Of a stretch of 40,396 nt of DNA, positions 9,251 to 19,596 are shown in pieces. The notes beneath the pieces are model-generated. The model did not search any database. It worked only from the letters and a program-made list of their open reading frames with translations, and had not been told where the DNA came from. This DNA is from an uncultured beta proteobacterium (GTDB taxonomy: Bacteria > Pseudomonadota > Gammaproteobacteria > Burkholderiales > Burkholderiaceae_C): positions 1 to 40,396 of the forward strand of contig CAIWNX010000187.1 of assembly GCA_903914175.1 (NCBI GenBank). The letters run 5' to 3'. Positions within the stretch are counted from its first letter, which is position 1; every line of letters starts with the position of its first letter. The position numbers were made by a program, and so were the translations under genes.

Positions 9251-9358
9251 TGTGTCTCCTTGCCAGAAATCAGGTCTGGTTCCAATGCGCAACTTTGCGG
9301 CTACCATGTCCGCGTTGCCAACCCAGTTTTAACCCATATTCTTCCAAACCGCTGAACC

Positions 9359-10108
9359 ATGGTTAAACCCGTCCTCCTGATTACCGGCGGCGCGCGTGGC
9401 ATTGGTGCTGCCACCGCGCTACTGGCCGCGCAAAGCGGCTATGCCGTGGCCATCAATTACCGGGCCGGCTCGCTCGCAGCAGGCGCGGTGGTGCAAAAAA
9501 TCCACGCCCACGGGGGCCATGCCATCGCGCTGCAGGCCGACGTTGCAAATGAGACCGAGGTCATGGCCATGTTCAAGCGGGTCGACGCCGAACTCGGACG
9601 CCTGACAGCGCTGGTCAACAACGCCGGCATCGTCGACGTCGCGGCGCGCGTTGACGAAATGAGTGTGGCCCGACTCAAGCGCATGTTCGACACCAATGTG
9701 CTGGGCAGTTTCCTGTGCGCGCGCGAAGCGGTGCAGCGCATGAGCACACGCCACGGTGGTGGCGGCGGCGCCATCGTCAACGTCTCCAGCGCCGCTGCGC
9801 GGCTCGGGGGCGCCGGCCAGTACGTCGACTACGCCGCCAGCAAGGGCGCCATCGACACCTTCACCATCGGCCTGGCGCGTGAAGTCGCGGCCGAAGGCAT
9901 TCGTGTCAATGCGGTACGCCCCGGCATCATCGACACCGAGATCCATGCCTCTGGCGGCCAACCGGACCGCGCCCGCCTGCTGGCGCCGCAGGTACCGCTG
10001 CAACGCGCTGGCAGCGCAATCGAAGTGGCGCAAGCCATCGTCTGGCTGCTCTCCAATGAATCGAGCTACAGCACCGGCACCCTGCTCGACGTGTCCGGCG
10101 GACGCTAG
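9359..10108 (+). CDS. SDR family NAD(P)-dependent oxidoreductase
   Basis: A classical short-chain dehydrogenase of 249 residues. It has the cofactor motif TGGARGIG (9-16), NNAG (87-90), Asn113 and the catalytic YxxxK at Tyr158-Lys162 with Ser143/Ser144. The block GQYVDYAASKGAIDT and the C-terminal SNESSYSTGTLLDVSGGR are those of the FabG-like glucose/3-oxoacyl reductase subgroup. Asn-Tyr-Arg after the second strand (AINYRAG) suggests NADPH preference. The substrate is unknown. It is divergent from the isomerase gene and 38 bp upstream of marC. Confidence 0.92.
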   Translation: MVKPVLLITGGARGIGAATALLAAQSGYAVAINYRAGSLAAGAVVQKIHAHGGHAIALQADVANETEVMAMFKRVDAELGRLTALVNNAGIVDVAARVDEMSVARLKRMFDTNVLGSFLCAREAVQRMSTRHGGGGGAIVNVSSAAARLGGAGQYVDYAASKGAIDTFTIGLAREVAAEGIRVNAVRPGIIDTEIHASGGQPDRARLLAPQVPLQRAGSAIEVAQAIVWLLSNESSYSTGTLLDVSGGR

Positions 10109-10146
10109 CGCCCAGCACCTCCATCACACGTCAGGCAGAATCCAGC

Positions 10147-10767
10147 ATGGATTTCAAACCTCTCGTCACGCTGATGGCCATCGTCAACCCGCTGGCCATC
10201 GTTCCCTTCTTCATCCACTACACGCAGGACTTCACGCGTGAGCAGCGCCGGCGCACGATCTGGATTTCGTCCTTCAGCTGCTTTGTCGTGATCGCCGTCA
10301 GCGCCCTGATGGGCCTGCATATCCTGGACTTCTTCGGCATCTCACTGGCCAGCTTTCAGGTCGGCGGCGGCATGTTGTTGCTGACCTCGGCGCTTGCCAT
10401 GCTCAATGCGCAACCGGCCGAAGCCAAGTCGAATGAAGAAGAGATGCACGACGCCGCCGCGCGCGCCAGCATTGCCGTCGTGCCGCTGACCATTCCCTTG
10501 CTGACCGGCCCGGCCACCATGTCGACGGTCGTGATCTACGCTGAAAAAGCCAAGACCCTGCTGCAGCTCGGCACCCTGGTCGGCTATGGCGTCGTCATTG
10601 CGCTGGCCACCGCCCTGTGTTTTGCACTGGCGCAGCCAATTGCACGCGGACTGGGCAAAACCGGCATCAACGTCATGACGCGCCTGATGGGGCTGATTCT
10701 GGCGGCGCTGGCAGTCGAAGTGATGTCGGACGGGCTGATCAAACTGTTTCCGGCCCTGGTGAAATAG
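10147..10767 (+). CDS. MarC family integral membrane protein
   Basis: A 206-residue protein with six predicted membrane helices. The N-terminus MDFKPLVTLMAIVNPLAIVPFFIHYT and the PLTIPLLTGPATMSTVVIYA block near residue 115 are the MarC/NAAT family signatures. Despite the name, MarC is not needed for multiple antibiotic resistance in E. coli and its transport role is not established. It is 10 bp upstream of the LysE-type gene, so the two are probably an operon. Confidence 0.9.
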   Translation: MDFKPLVTLMAIVNPLAIVPFFIHYTQDFTREQRRRTIWISSFSCFVVIAVSALMGLHILDFFGISLASFQVGGGMLLLTSALAMLNAQPAEAKSNEEEMHDAAARASIAVVPLTIPLLTGPATMSTVVIYAEKAKTLLQLGTLVGYGVVIALATALCFALAQPIARGLGKTGINVMTRLMGLILAALAVEVMSDGLIKLFPALVK

Positions 10768-10777
10768 GGCGAGCACT

Positions 10778-11389
10778 ATGGCCCTGCACACCTGGCTTCT
10801 CTACCTGGTCGCAGCGATTGGCCTGTCGCTGACACCGGGACCCAACAGCCTGCTGGTGCTGACCCACGGCGCGCTGCACGGCCAGCGCAAAACCCTGTTC
10901 ACGGTAGCCGGCGGCGCAATTGGTTTCGTGTTCCTGATTGCGCTGTCGATGCTCGGTATCGGCGCCGTGCTGCAAACATCGGCCAACGCGCTGACCATTC
11001 TCAAACTGGTGGGTGGTGCCTACCTGGTCTGGCTGGGTATCGGCCTGTGGCGCGCGCCGGCAATCGACCTGCGCCCAGACCGGGCCGCCAGTATCAGCAA
11101 AGGATCCGCCATGTTCTGGCAGGGTCTGCTGACCGCCATCTCCAATCCGAAAGCCCTGTTGTTCTACGGCGCCTTCCTGCCCCAGTTCATCGATCCCAAA
11201 CGTGACCTGCTGCAGCAGTTCATCGTGATGGCGACCATCTTTGTCGTGATCGAGATTGCAGTGGAGTACCTGCTGGCGCTATTGGCGAACCGCATTCGCC
11301 CCTGGCTGGAGCGCGCCGGCAAGCGCTTCAACCGCGTCTGCGGCGGCATGTTCGTGGCCATGGGGCTGGCGCTGCCAATGACGCGCTGA
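10778..11389 (+). CDS. LysE/RhtB family amino acid exporter
   Basis: A 203-residue inner-membrane exporter. It shows the family N-terminus with SLTPGPNSLLVLTHG (about residues 17-31), the GGAYLVWLGIGLWR motif (about 74-87) and the SNPKALLFYGAFLPQFI motif (about 120-137). Such proteins export amino acids, homoserine lactones or related small molecules; the substrate is not predictable. It ends 11 bp before the convergent end of the HTH-cupin regulator. Confidence 0.92.
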   Translation: MALHTWLLYLVAAIGLSLTPGPNSLLVLTHGALHGQRKTLFTVAGGAIGFVFLIALSMLGIGAVLQTSANALTILKLVGGAYLVWLGIGLWRAPAIDLRPDRAASISKGSAMFWQGLLTAISNPKALLFYGAFLPQFIDPKRDLLQQFIVMATIFVVIEIAVEYLLALLANRIRPWLERAGKRFNRVCGGMFVAMGLALPMTR

Positions 11390-11400
11390 CCCTGATCGAT

Positions 11401-12081
11401 TTATTTTTTTGTCGCTTTTTTCGCCGGGCCACTTCCCTCGGCGCGCGCCAGTTGGGCCGGGCTGCTTTCACTGGTGCAGGCACCAACGATTCTGGCCATC
11501 TGGCGGCTCACACTGACATAAGCATGGCCGATGCGGCTGTCAAAGTAGAGCGAATCACCACGCGCCAATCGCAGCAGCTCGCCACTCTCAAAGTAAACAT
11601 CGATGGTGCCGAACATGACGTGCGCAAACTCCTCGCCTTCATGGCGCACGAAATCTTCAGGGCCGTTGAAGCTGCGGGCATGGACGGTGCCCAGGATCGG
11701 ACTCATCTGCTTGCCCACCACGTCGGTTCCTAAAAACTCGTAGGAGAAAGCCTGACCCCGGTACAACACACCTTCACCAGCGCGTGTCAGCACCGGTCGG
11801 TCAAGCCGGCTGGTCTTGGCATCAGCCGGCGAGAACATGGCGGCCATGTCCATCGCCAGCGCACGACCGAGCGCCGAGAACTTTTCATAACTGAGCGTGA
11901 GTTGGCCGCGCTCGGCGCGCGAGATTGTGGTGATCGAAACGCCCGAACGCTCGGCCACTTCGGCCAGCGTCAGCCCCTGGCGCTGGCGCGTGGCGCGCAG
12001 CCGCTTGCCGAACGTCGCGCGATCAAGCGTGCGCGACGCCTTGTCACGCGGGACACTGGATGCTGTTTTCAGTTTCGCCAT
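11401..12081 (-). CDS. HTH (XRE) plus cupin transcriptional regulator
   Basis: A 226-residue regulator with an N-terminal helix-turn-helix of the XRE type (about residues 25-80: RLRATRQRQGLTLAEVAERSGVSITTISRAERGQ) and a C-terminal cupin sensor domain (about 110-205, with EDFVRHEGEEFAHVMFG and GDSLYFDSRIGHAYVS). The C-terminus ends in a basic tail (AKKATKK). This architecture usually controls amine, amino acid or polyamine catabolism, with the cupin binding the effector. It is divergent from the D-peptide operon, and the shared 177-bp region carries repeated CAAAT half-sites (12131-12168), making it the obvious local regulator. An N-terminal extension of about 24 residues precedes the HTH. Confidence 0.9.
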   Translation of the reverse strand: MAKLKTASSVPRDKASRTLDRATFGKRLRATRQRQGLTLAEVAERSGVSITTISRAERGQLTLSYEKFSALGRALAMDMAAMFSPADAKTSRLDRPVLTRAGEGVLYRGQAFSYEFLGTDVVGKQMSPILGTVHARSFNGPEDFVRHEGEEFAHVMFGTIDVYFESGELLRLARGDSLYFDSRIGHAYVSVSRQMARIVGACTSESSPAQLARAEGSGPAKKATKK

Positions 12082-12099
12082 GGGTCATCTGCCAAGTGA

Positions 12100-13419
<1,320 letters not shown>

Positions 13420-13455
13420 CATTCCTTCTTAACCCAAGCCAGAGAACCCCACACC

Positions 13456-14901
13456 ATGCGCGTCTTCAGCGGAGCCCTCGCCACCGAAACCAACACCTTC
13501 GCCCCGATGCCAACCGGCCTGGCCTCGTTCAACGACCGCGGCTACTTTCCGGCCGGCAAGCACCCCGACCACATGCTCTACTTCAGCGGGCCGCTGTGGG
13601 CGGCGCGACTGCGCGGTGCCGAGCGCGGCTGGGACCTGGTCGAAGGCATGGTCGCCGGCGCCCAGCCCAGCGGCATCACAACGCGCCATGCCTATGAGAC
13701 GCTGCGCGAAGAACTGCTGGGCGACCTGCGCGCTGCCCTGCCGGTGGACATGGTGCTGCTCGGCCTGCACGGCGCCATGGTGGCCGACGGCTACGATGAC
13801 TGCGAAGGCGACCTGCTCACGCGCGTGCGGGCCATTGTCGGCCCCGATGTCGTCGTCGGCGCCGAGCTCGACCCGCACAACCACCTGAGCCAGACCATGC
13901 TGACGCAGGCCAACCTGCTGGTCTGCTACAAGGAATACCCGCACACCGACGTCAAGGAGCGCGCGCTTGAACTGGTCGACCTGTGCGCCGCCCTGGTTGA
14001 AAAACGCATCCGCCCGACACTGGCCATGGTGGACTGCGAAATGATCACCCTGATCCACACCTCGCGCAATCCGGCGCGCGCCTTTGTCGACAGGATCCAG
14101 TCGCTCGAAGGCCATGACGGCGTGCTCTCGATCTCGATCACACACGGCTTTCCCTGGGGCGATGTGGCCGACATGGGCACCAAGGTCTTCGTCTACACCG
14201 ACAACAACCCGGCGCAGGCCGCGGCGCTGGCGCGTCAATTGGCCGATGAGCTGATCGCCATGCGCGAGCAGTTTGCGCCCGCTTACCCGGGTGTGGACGA
14301 GGCGCTCGACGAAGCACTGGCTTTCGACGGCGCGCCGGTCATCGTCGCCGACAGCGCCGACAACCCCGGCGGCGGCGCGGCCAGTGACGCCACCTTCATC
14401 CTGCGCCGCATGGTGGAGCGCGGCATCGGCAATGCCGCACTGGGACCGCTGTGGGATCCGATTGCCGTGCGCATTGCGTTTGACGCCGGCGTCGGCGCTC
14501 GGCTCATGCTGCGCATCGGCGGCAAGGTCAGCCCGCTGTCGGGCGACCCGATCGACCTGCACTGCACGGTCAAGGCGCTCACGCCCGCGCTGGTTCAGAC
14601 CGGCCTGTCGAACACGCCAACACCAATGGGCGACTGCGCACTGGTCGAGGCCAATGGCATCGAAATTCTGCTGGTGACGCTGCGCAACCAGGCCATGGGC
14701 ACCGATCTGTTTACCGGCGCCGGCTGCGATCTGACCCGGCGCAAGATCATCGTGGTCAAGTCCTCGCAGCATTTCTACGCTTCGTTTTCGAAGATCGCAG
14801 CCAAGGTGATTTATGTCGACGCGCCCGGCGCCGTGGCGCGCGACCTCAATACCCTGCCCTACGTTAAGCTGACTCGGCCAAAATGGCCGCTCAAGCCCTG
14901 A
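13456..14901 (+). CDS. M81 family metallopeptidase (MlrC-like), copy 1
   Basis: A 481-residue zinc peptidase related to MlrC (microcystinase C), which cleaves the linear fragments of the cyclic peptide microcystin. Candidate metal/catalytic residues are Glu11 (ATETNTF), His105 (LHGAM), Asp139 and His141 (ELDPH) and His163 (YPHTD). As I recall, MlrC's functional residues are Glu56, His150, Asp184, His186 and His208; all five differ from these by exactly 45, which argues for an intact active site. There is no signal peptide, so it is cytoplasmic and should act after import. By hand count it is 72% identical over the first 170 residues to the second copy at 16541. It follows the FAD oxidase gene by 36 bp and precedes a peptide-binding protein gene. 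Confidence 0.9.
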   Translation: MRVFSGALATETNTFAPMPTGLASFNDRGYFPAGKHPDHMLYFSGPLWAARLRGAERGWDLVEGMVAGAQPSGITTRHAYETLREELLGDLRAALPVDMVLLGLHGAMVADGYDDCEGDLLTRVRAIVGPDVVVGAELDPHNHLSQTMLTQANLLVCYKEYPHTDVKERALELVDLCAALVEKRIRPTLAMVDCEMITLIHTSRNPARAFVDRIQSLEGHDGVLSISITHGFPWGDVADMGTKVFVYTDNNPAQAAALARQLADELIAMREQFAPAYPGVDEALDEALAFDGAPVIVADSADNPGGGAASDATFILRRMVERGIGNAALGPLWDPIAVRIAFDAGVGARLMLRIGGKVSPLSGDPIDLHCTVKALTPALVQTGLSNTPTPMGDCALVEANGIEILLVTLRNQAMGTDLFTGAGCDLTRRKIIVVKSSQHFYASFSKIAAKVIYVDAPGAVARDLNTLPYVKLTRPKWPLKP

Positions 14902-14942
14902 GCCCAGAACCCTTTTCCCATCCCACCGAAGGAGCATCCCCG

Positions 14943-16523
14943 ATGAAACGCAACACACTTGCCACTCTGAGCTGCCTGGGCGCATTGCTGCTGGGCTTTG
15001 CCGGCACGCCGGCGCTGGCCCAGACCAAGACACTGCGCGTGGTCGCCCACGCCGACGTCAAGATTCTGGACCCGACCTTCACCACCGCCTACATCACGCG
15101 CAATTTTGGCTACATGGTCTACGACATGCTGTTCGGCCGTGACGACAAGGGCGTGCCACGGCCACAGATGGTGGAGAAATACACGACCTCCAAGGACGGC
15201 AAGGTCTGGACCTTCACGCTGCGTGCGGGCCTGAAGTTCTCCGATGGCAACCCGGTCAGCGCCGCCGATGCCGTGGCCTCGATCGAGCGCTGGGCCAGCA
15301 AGGACAGCATTGGCCGCGCCATGGCCGCCTCGGGGCCGCAGTGGCAAGTCGTCAACGCCAGCACCTTCACGCTCACGCTGAAAGAACCGTTCGGCCTGGT
15401 GCTCGACGGCCTGTCCAAGCCCTCGGGCTTTCCACCGGTGATCATGCCCGAGCGCATGGCCAAGCTGCCCACCACCACACCCATGACCGAGGTGCTGGGC
15501 TCGGGCCCGTTTGTCTTCAAGCGCGACGAATGGGTGCCCGGCAACAAACTGGTGTTCGTGCGCAACCCGCATTACCTGCCGCGCAGCGAGCCCGCCAACT
15601 ACCTCTCGGGCAGCAAGAAGAGCGCGTTCGACCGCGTTGAATGGTTATATCTGCCCGACGCCAACAGCGCGATTGCCGCGCTGCAAAAAGGCGAGGTTGA
15701 TTACGTTGAGCAGGTGCCGCCTGACTACATCACGCCACTGCGCGTTGACCCCAACGTCAAGGTCGCGGCCTCGGGTGCCTGGCAGGGCTGGATGATCATG
15801 AATCAACTGCACCCGCCGTTCAACAACCCCAAGGTGCGCCAGGCCCTGCTCAAGGCCGTCAGTCAGGAGCGTTTCACTTCCGCCATGGGCTATCCGCTGG
15901 ACATGCGCGTCACCTACTGCCCGGCCCTGTTCCTGTGCGGCGGCCCGAACCAAACCGACGCCGGCGCCGAGCCCTACCGCACGGCCGACGTGGCCAAGGC
16001 CAAACAACTGCTGGCCGAGTCCGGCTACAAGGGCGAGAAGATCGTGCTGCTGGTGCCCACCGACGTCACCTACCTCAACGCCATCGGGCTGATGGCGGCG
16101 CAGACCATGCGCAGCATCGGCATGAACGTGGACACGCAGAACATGGACTGGGCCTCCATCGGTGCACGCCGCGCCAAGCGCGACGCACCCGAGGCTGGCG
16201 GCTGGAATATGTACGTAACGGTGGCCGGCGGCTTTGACGCCGACTCACCCGTGACCAACGCCTACCTCAGCGCCGCCTGCGGCACCAGCCTGCCAGGCTG
16301 GCCTTGCGACAAGCCGCTCGACGAACTGCGCACCGCCTGGATCAAGGAGACCGTACCGGCCAAGCGCCGCGTGCTGCTGGAGCAGTTCCAGCGCCGCGCT
16401 TATGAGGCACTGCCTTACATCAACGTCGGGCAGTACACACCGGCGATTGCTTTCCGCAAAACGATCAAGGGTGGCGAACGGCTCAACAGCGGTCTGCCCA
16501 CGGTCTGGATGCTCGACAAATAG
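14943..16523 (+). CDS. ABC transporter peptide-binding protein (family 5), copy 1
   Basis: A 526-residue periplasmic binding protein of the DppA/OppA class. It has a signal peptide (first 27 residues, cleavage after PALAQ), then the family-5 opening TLRVVAHADVKILDPTFTTAYITRNFGYMVYDMLF and the signature KVWTFTLRAGLKFSDGNPVSAADAVASIERW (about residues 88-118). ATG 14943 was chosen because it starts the signal peptide and has GAAGGAG upstream; the frame extends to 14883 inside the previous gene. It is closely similar throughout to the copy at 18004. The ligand is predicted to be a peptide because of the surrounding peptidase genes; family-5 proteins also bind nickel, sugars and opines. Confidence 0.92.
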   Translation: MKRNTLATLSCLGALLLGFAGTPALAQTKTLRVVAHADVKILDPTFTTAYITRNFGYMVYDMLFGRDDKGVPRPQMVEKYTTSKDGKVWTFTLRAGLKFSDGNPVSAADAVASIERWASKDSIGRAMAASGPQWQVVNASTFTLTLKEPFGLVLDGLSKPSGFPPVIMPERMAKLPTTTPMTEVLGSGPFVFKRDEWVPGNKLVFVRNPHYLPRSEPANYLSGSKKSAFDRVEWLYLPDANSAIAALQKGEVDYVEQVPPDYITPLRVDPNVKVAASGAWQGWMIMNQLHPPFNNPKVRQALLKAVSQERFTSAMGYPLDMRVTYCPALFLCGGPNQTDAGAEPYRTADVAKAKQLLAESGYKGEKIVLLVPTDVTYLNAIGLMAAQTMRSIGMNVDTQNMDWASIGARRAKRDAPEAGGWNMYVTVAGGFDADSPVTNAYLSAACGTSLPGWPCDKPLDELRTAWIKETVPAKRRVLLEQFQRRAYEALPYINVGQYTPAIAFRKTIKGGERLNSGLPTVWMLDK

Positions 16524-16540
16524 CACGAGACGAAAACCCC

Positions 16541-18007
16541 ATGCGCGTATTCACCGCCTCACTGGCGACCGAGACCAACACCTTCGGCCCGATGCCAACC
16601 GGCCTGGCCTCGTTCCAGGACCGGGGCTATTTCCCGGCTGGCAGCCACCCCAAGGAGTTGAGCCTGTTTGCCGCTCCGCTGTGGGTGGCGCGTGAGGTCG
16701 CTGCGGCGCACGGCTGGACCCTGATCGAAGGACTGGTGGCGGGTGCACAACCGAGTGGCACCACCACGCGCGTGGCATACGAGACGCTGCGCGACGAACT
16801 GCTGGCCGACCTGAAGGCGGCGCTGCCGCTCGATCTGGTGCTGCTCGGGCTGCACGGCGCCATGGTGGCCGACGGCTACGACGACTGCGAAGGCGATCTG
16901 CTGACGCACGTGCGCCAGCTTGTCGGAGCCAGTGTGGTGATCGGTGCAGAACTCGATCCGCACGTCAATCTGAGCCGCGCCATGGTCGAGCAAGCCGACA
17001 TCCTGGTGGCATTCAAGGAGTACCCGCATACCGACATCGTCGAGCGCGCACGCGAGCTGATTCAGCTGTGCGAAGACAAAGTCAAAGGCCGCATCCAGCC
17101 CGTGCACGCAGTGGCGGACTGCCACATGATCGTGCCCTTTCACACCACGCGCGACCCGGCCAAGGCGCTGGTGCGCCGCATCCAGGCGCTCGAAGGCCAG
17201 AGCGGCGTGCTCTCGATCTCGATAGCACACGGCTTTGCGCTCGGCGATGTGCCCGACATGGGAACCAAGGTGCTGGTCTATACCGACGCCGACCCGGCGC
17301 AAGCGCAAGCGCTGGCGCTGCAACTGGCGCGCGAAGTGATCGCCATGCGCGAGCAACTCGCCGTGCGCTACCCGGCCATCGACGATGCGCTGAACGAAGC
17401 ACTGGCATTCGATGGTGGCCCGGTGCTGCTGGCGGACCGTGCCGACAACCCGGGCAGCGGCGCCAGCGGCGACTCGACCTTCATCCTGCGCCGCCTGATC
17501 GAGCGCGGCATCGGCAACGCAACCATCGGGCCGCTGTGGGACCCGGTCGCCGTGCGCATTGCCTTTGACGCTGGCGTGGGCGCGCGTCTGGGCTTGCGCA
17601 TCGGCGGCAAGATCGGCCCGCTCTCGGGCGACCCGCTGGATCTGGACTGCACCGTCAAAGCGCTGCAACACGATATGGTCATGACCGGTTTGGCCGGCGC
17701 GCCAGCGCCGATGGGCGACTGCGCACTGGTCACAGCGCAGGGCATCGACATCGTGCTGGTCACGCTACGCAACCAGGCCATGGACACCGACGTCTTCACC
17801 CAGCTCGGCTGCGACCTGGCCGCGTACAAGCTCATCGTCGTCAAATCGGCGCAGCACTTTCACGCATCTTTTTCGAAAGTTGCCAAGCAGGTCATCTACG
17901 TCGGCGCGCCGGGTGCGGCAACGCCGCACGTTGCCAGCCTGGCGTATACGAAAATTCGCCGGCCGCTTTGGCCGCTTGACGACATTGCCACCCCGAGCCT
18001 GCTATGA
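16541..18007 (+). CDS. M81 family metallopeptidase (MlrC-like), copy 2
   Basis: The 488-residue paralogue of the peptidase at 13456, with the same five candidate active-site residues at identical numbers (Glu11, His105, Asp139, His141, His163). Divergence is concentrated around residues 35-60 and 141-156, and in the C-terminal tail, which is seven residues longer. These are places where substrate pockets could differ. It starts 17 bp after binding protein 1 and its last four bases (ATGA, 18004-18007) overlap the start of binding protein 2. Cytoplasmic, no signal peptide. It could be redundant or have a different peptide preference; neither can be decided from sequence. Confidence 0.9.
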   Translation: MRVFTASLATETNTFGPMPTGLASFQDRGYFPAGSHPKELSLFAAPLWVAREVAAAHGWTLIEGLVAGAQPSGTTTRVAYETLRDELLADLKAALPLDLVLLGLHGAMVADGYDDCEGDLLTHVRQLVGASVVIGAELDPHVNLSRAMVEQADILVAFKEYPHTDIVERARELIQLCEDKVKGRIQPVHAVADCHMIVPFHTTRDPAKALVRRIQALEGQSGVLSISIAHGFALGDVPDMGTKVLVYTDADPAQAQALALQLAREVIAMREQLAVRYPAIDDALNEALAFDGGPVLLADRADNPGSGASGDSTFILRRLIERGIGNATIGPLWDPVAVRIAFDAGVGARLGLRIGGKIGPLSGDPLDLDCTVKALQHDMVMTGLAGAPAPMGDCALVTAQGIDIVLVTLRNQAMDTDVFTQLGCDLAAYKLIVVKSAQHFHASFSKVAKQVIYVGAPGAATPHVASLAYTKIRRPLWPLDDIATPSLL

Positions 18008-19596
18008 CACTGTTTGCATCCCTGCCCATCCGCAGCAGCCTGGCGCTGCTGGCCGGCCTTTTGCTCAGTGCCGTTGCAGCGCCCGCAGCCGAACCGAGCA
18101 AGACGCTGCGCTTTGTTGCCCATGCCGACGTCAAGATTCTCGACCCGAGCTTCACCACCGCCTACATCACGCGCAACTTCGGCTACATGGTGTACGACAC
18201 GCTGTTCGCGCAGGATGCCAAAGGCGTGCCGCGGCCGCAAATGGTGGAGAAATACACGACCTCGAAAGACGGCAAGCAGTGGACCTTCACGCTGCGAGCC
18301 GGGCTCAAGTTCTCCGATGGCAACCCGGTCACCGCAGCCGACGCCGTGGCCTCGATCCAGCGCTGGAGCACGCGCGATTCCTTCGGGCCGCCACTGCGCG
18401 CTGCCGGTGCCGAATGGCAGGTGGTCGATGCGCGCACTTTCAAGCTGCAGTTGAAAGAGCCTTTTGGCATGGTGCTCGAAGCACTGGCCAAACCGTCGGG
18501 CTTTCCGGTCATGGTGATGCCGGAGCGGCTCGCCAAATTGCCAACGACAGCGCCGATCAGTGAAGTGCTGGGCTCCGGCCCCTTCCTGTTCAAGCGCGAC
18601 GAATGGGTGCCCGGCAACAAGGTCGTCTTCATTCGCAACCCGGCCTATGTGCCGCGCAGCGAACCCGCCAGCGGCATGGCCGGCAGCAAGAAGCCGGCCT
18701 TTGACCGCGTCGAGTGGCTCTACCTGCCGGACGCCAACAGCAGCATCGCCGCGCTGCAAAAAGGCGAGGTTGATTTTGTCGAAATGGTGCCGCCGGATTA
18801 CGTGACACCGCTGCGCACCGACGCCCAGGTCCGGCTGCTGCCCTCGAGCGCCCAGCAGGGCCAGCTGATCATGAACCACCTGTACCCACCGTTCAACAAT
18901 CCCAAGGTGCGCCAGGCGGTGCTCAAAGCCGTCAGCCAGGAGCGCTTCAACGCCGCCATGGGCTACCCGCTGGACATGCGCATGACCTACTGCGCGACCT
19001 ACTTCATCTGTGGCAGCGCCAACGAGACCGCCGCCGGCGCCGAGCCGTTCCGCACCGCCGACGCGGCCAAGGCCAAACAGATGCTGCTCGATGCCGGCTA
19101 CAAGGGCGAGAAAGTGGTGCTGCTGGTGGCCAGTGATGTGCCGTATCTGAATGCGCTGGGCATGATGGCGCAGCAGACCCTGCGCAGCATCGGCATGAAC
19201 GTTGACGCCGTGACGATGGACTGGGCCTCGATCGGCGCGCGCCGCGCCAAACGCGATGCGCCGGAAGCGGGCGGCTGGAGCGCCTACACCACCGTAGCCA
19301 ACGAGTTCTCCATCAACAGTCCGATCGTCAGCACCTACCTGGGCGCGGCCTGTGGCAACTCGCTGCCGGGCTGGCCCTGCGACAAGGCACTGGACGAATT
19401 GCGCGCGGCCTGGATGCGCGAGACGGTGCCGGCGAAACGGCGCGAAGTGCTTGACGCCTTCCAGCGTCGCGCCTATGAAGTCGTGCCCTACATCAACCTG
19501 GGCCAGTACTTCCCGGCCTCGGGCTACCGCAAGGAACTCAAGGGCGCCGATCGCATCTGGGGCGGCCTGCCCAACCTCTGGGTGCTCGACAAGTGA
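18004..19596 (+). CDS. ABC transporter peptide-binding protein (family 5), copy 2
   Basis: The 530-residue paralogue of the binding protein at 14943. The signal peptide (RSSLALLAGLLLSAVAAPAAE) differs, but the mature part runs almost in register, with AHADVKILDPSFTTAYITRNFGYMVYDTLF and the family-5 signature WTFTLRAGLKFSDGNPVTAADAVASIQRW. Both copies retain a pair of cysteines around residues 335-345 (TYCATYFICG here, TYCPALFLCG in copy 1) and another pair near the C-terminus (AACGNSLPGWPCDK), so disulfides are likely. Start and stop overlap the flanking genes by 4 bp each (ATGA, GTGA), indicating tight translational coupling with peptidase 2 and the DppB gene. Confidence 0.92.
   Translation: MTLFASLPIRSSLALLAGLLLSAVAAPAAEPSKTLRFVAHADVKILDPSFTTAYITRNFGYMVYDTLFAQDAKGVPRPQMVEKYTTSKDGKQWTFTLRAGLKFSDGNPVTAADAVASIQRWSTRDSFGPPLRAAGAEWQVVDARTFKLQLKEPFGMVLEALAKPSGFPVMVMPERLAKLPTTAPISEVLGSGPFLFKRDEWVPGNKVVFIRNPAYVPRSEPASGMAGSKKPAFDRVEWLYLPDANSSIAALQKGEVDFVEMVPPDYVTPLRTDAQVRLLPSSAQQGQLIMNHLYPPFNNPKVRQAVLKAVSQERFNAAMGYPLDMRMTYCATYFICGSANETAAGAEPFRTADAAKAKQMLLDAGYKGEKVVLLVASDVPYLNALGMMAQQTLRSIGMNVDAVTMDWASIGARRAKRDAPEAGGWSAYTTVANEFSINSPIVSTYLGAACGNSLPGWPCDKALDELRAAWMRETVPAKRREVLDAFQRRAYEVVPYINLGQYFPASGYRKELKGADRIWGGLPNLWVLDK

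Noticed and set aside
13429-15033. Long minus-strand open frame (534 codons) over the first M81 peptidase and binding protein
   Set aside because: Exact antisense shadow of two clearly conserved plus-strand genes in high-GC DNA; His/Gln/Arg/Val-rich translation without domain features.
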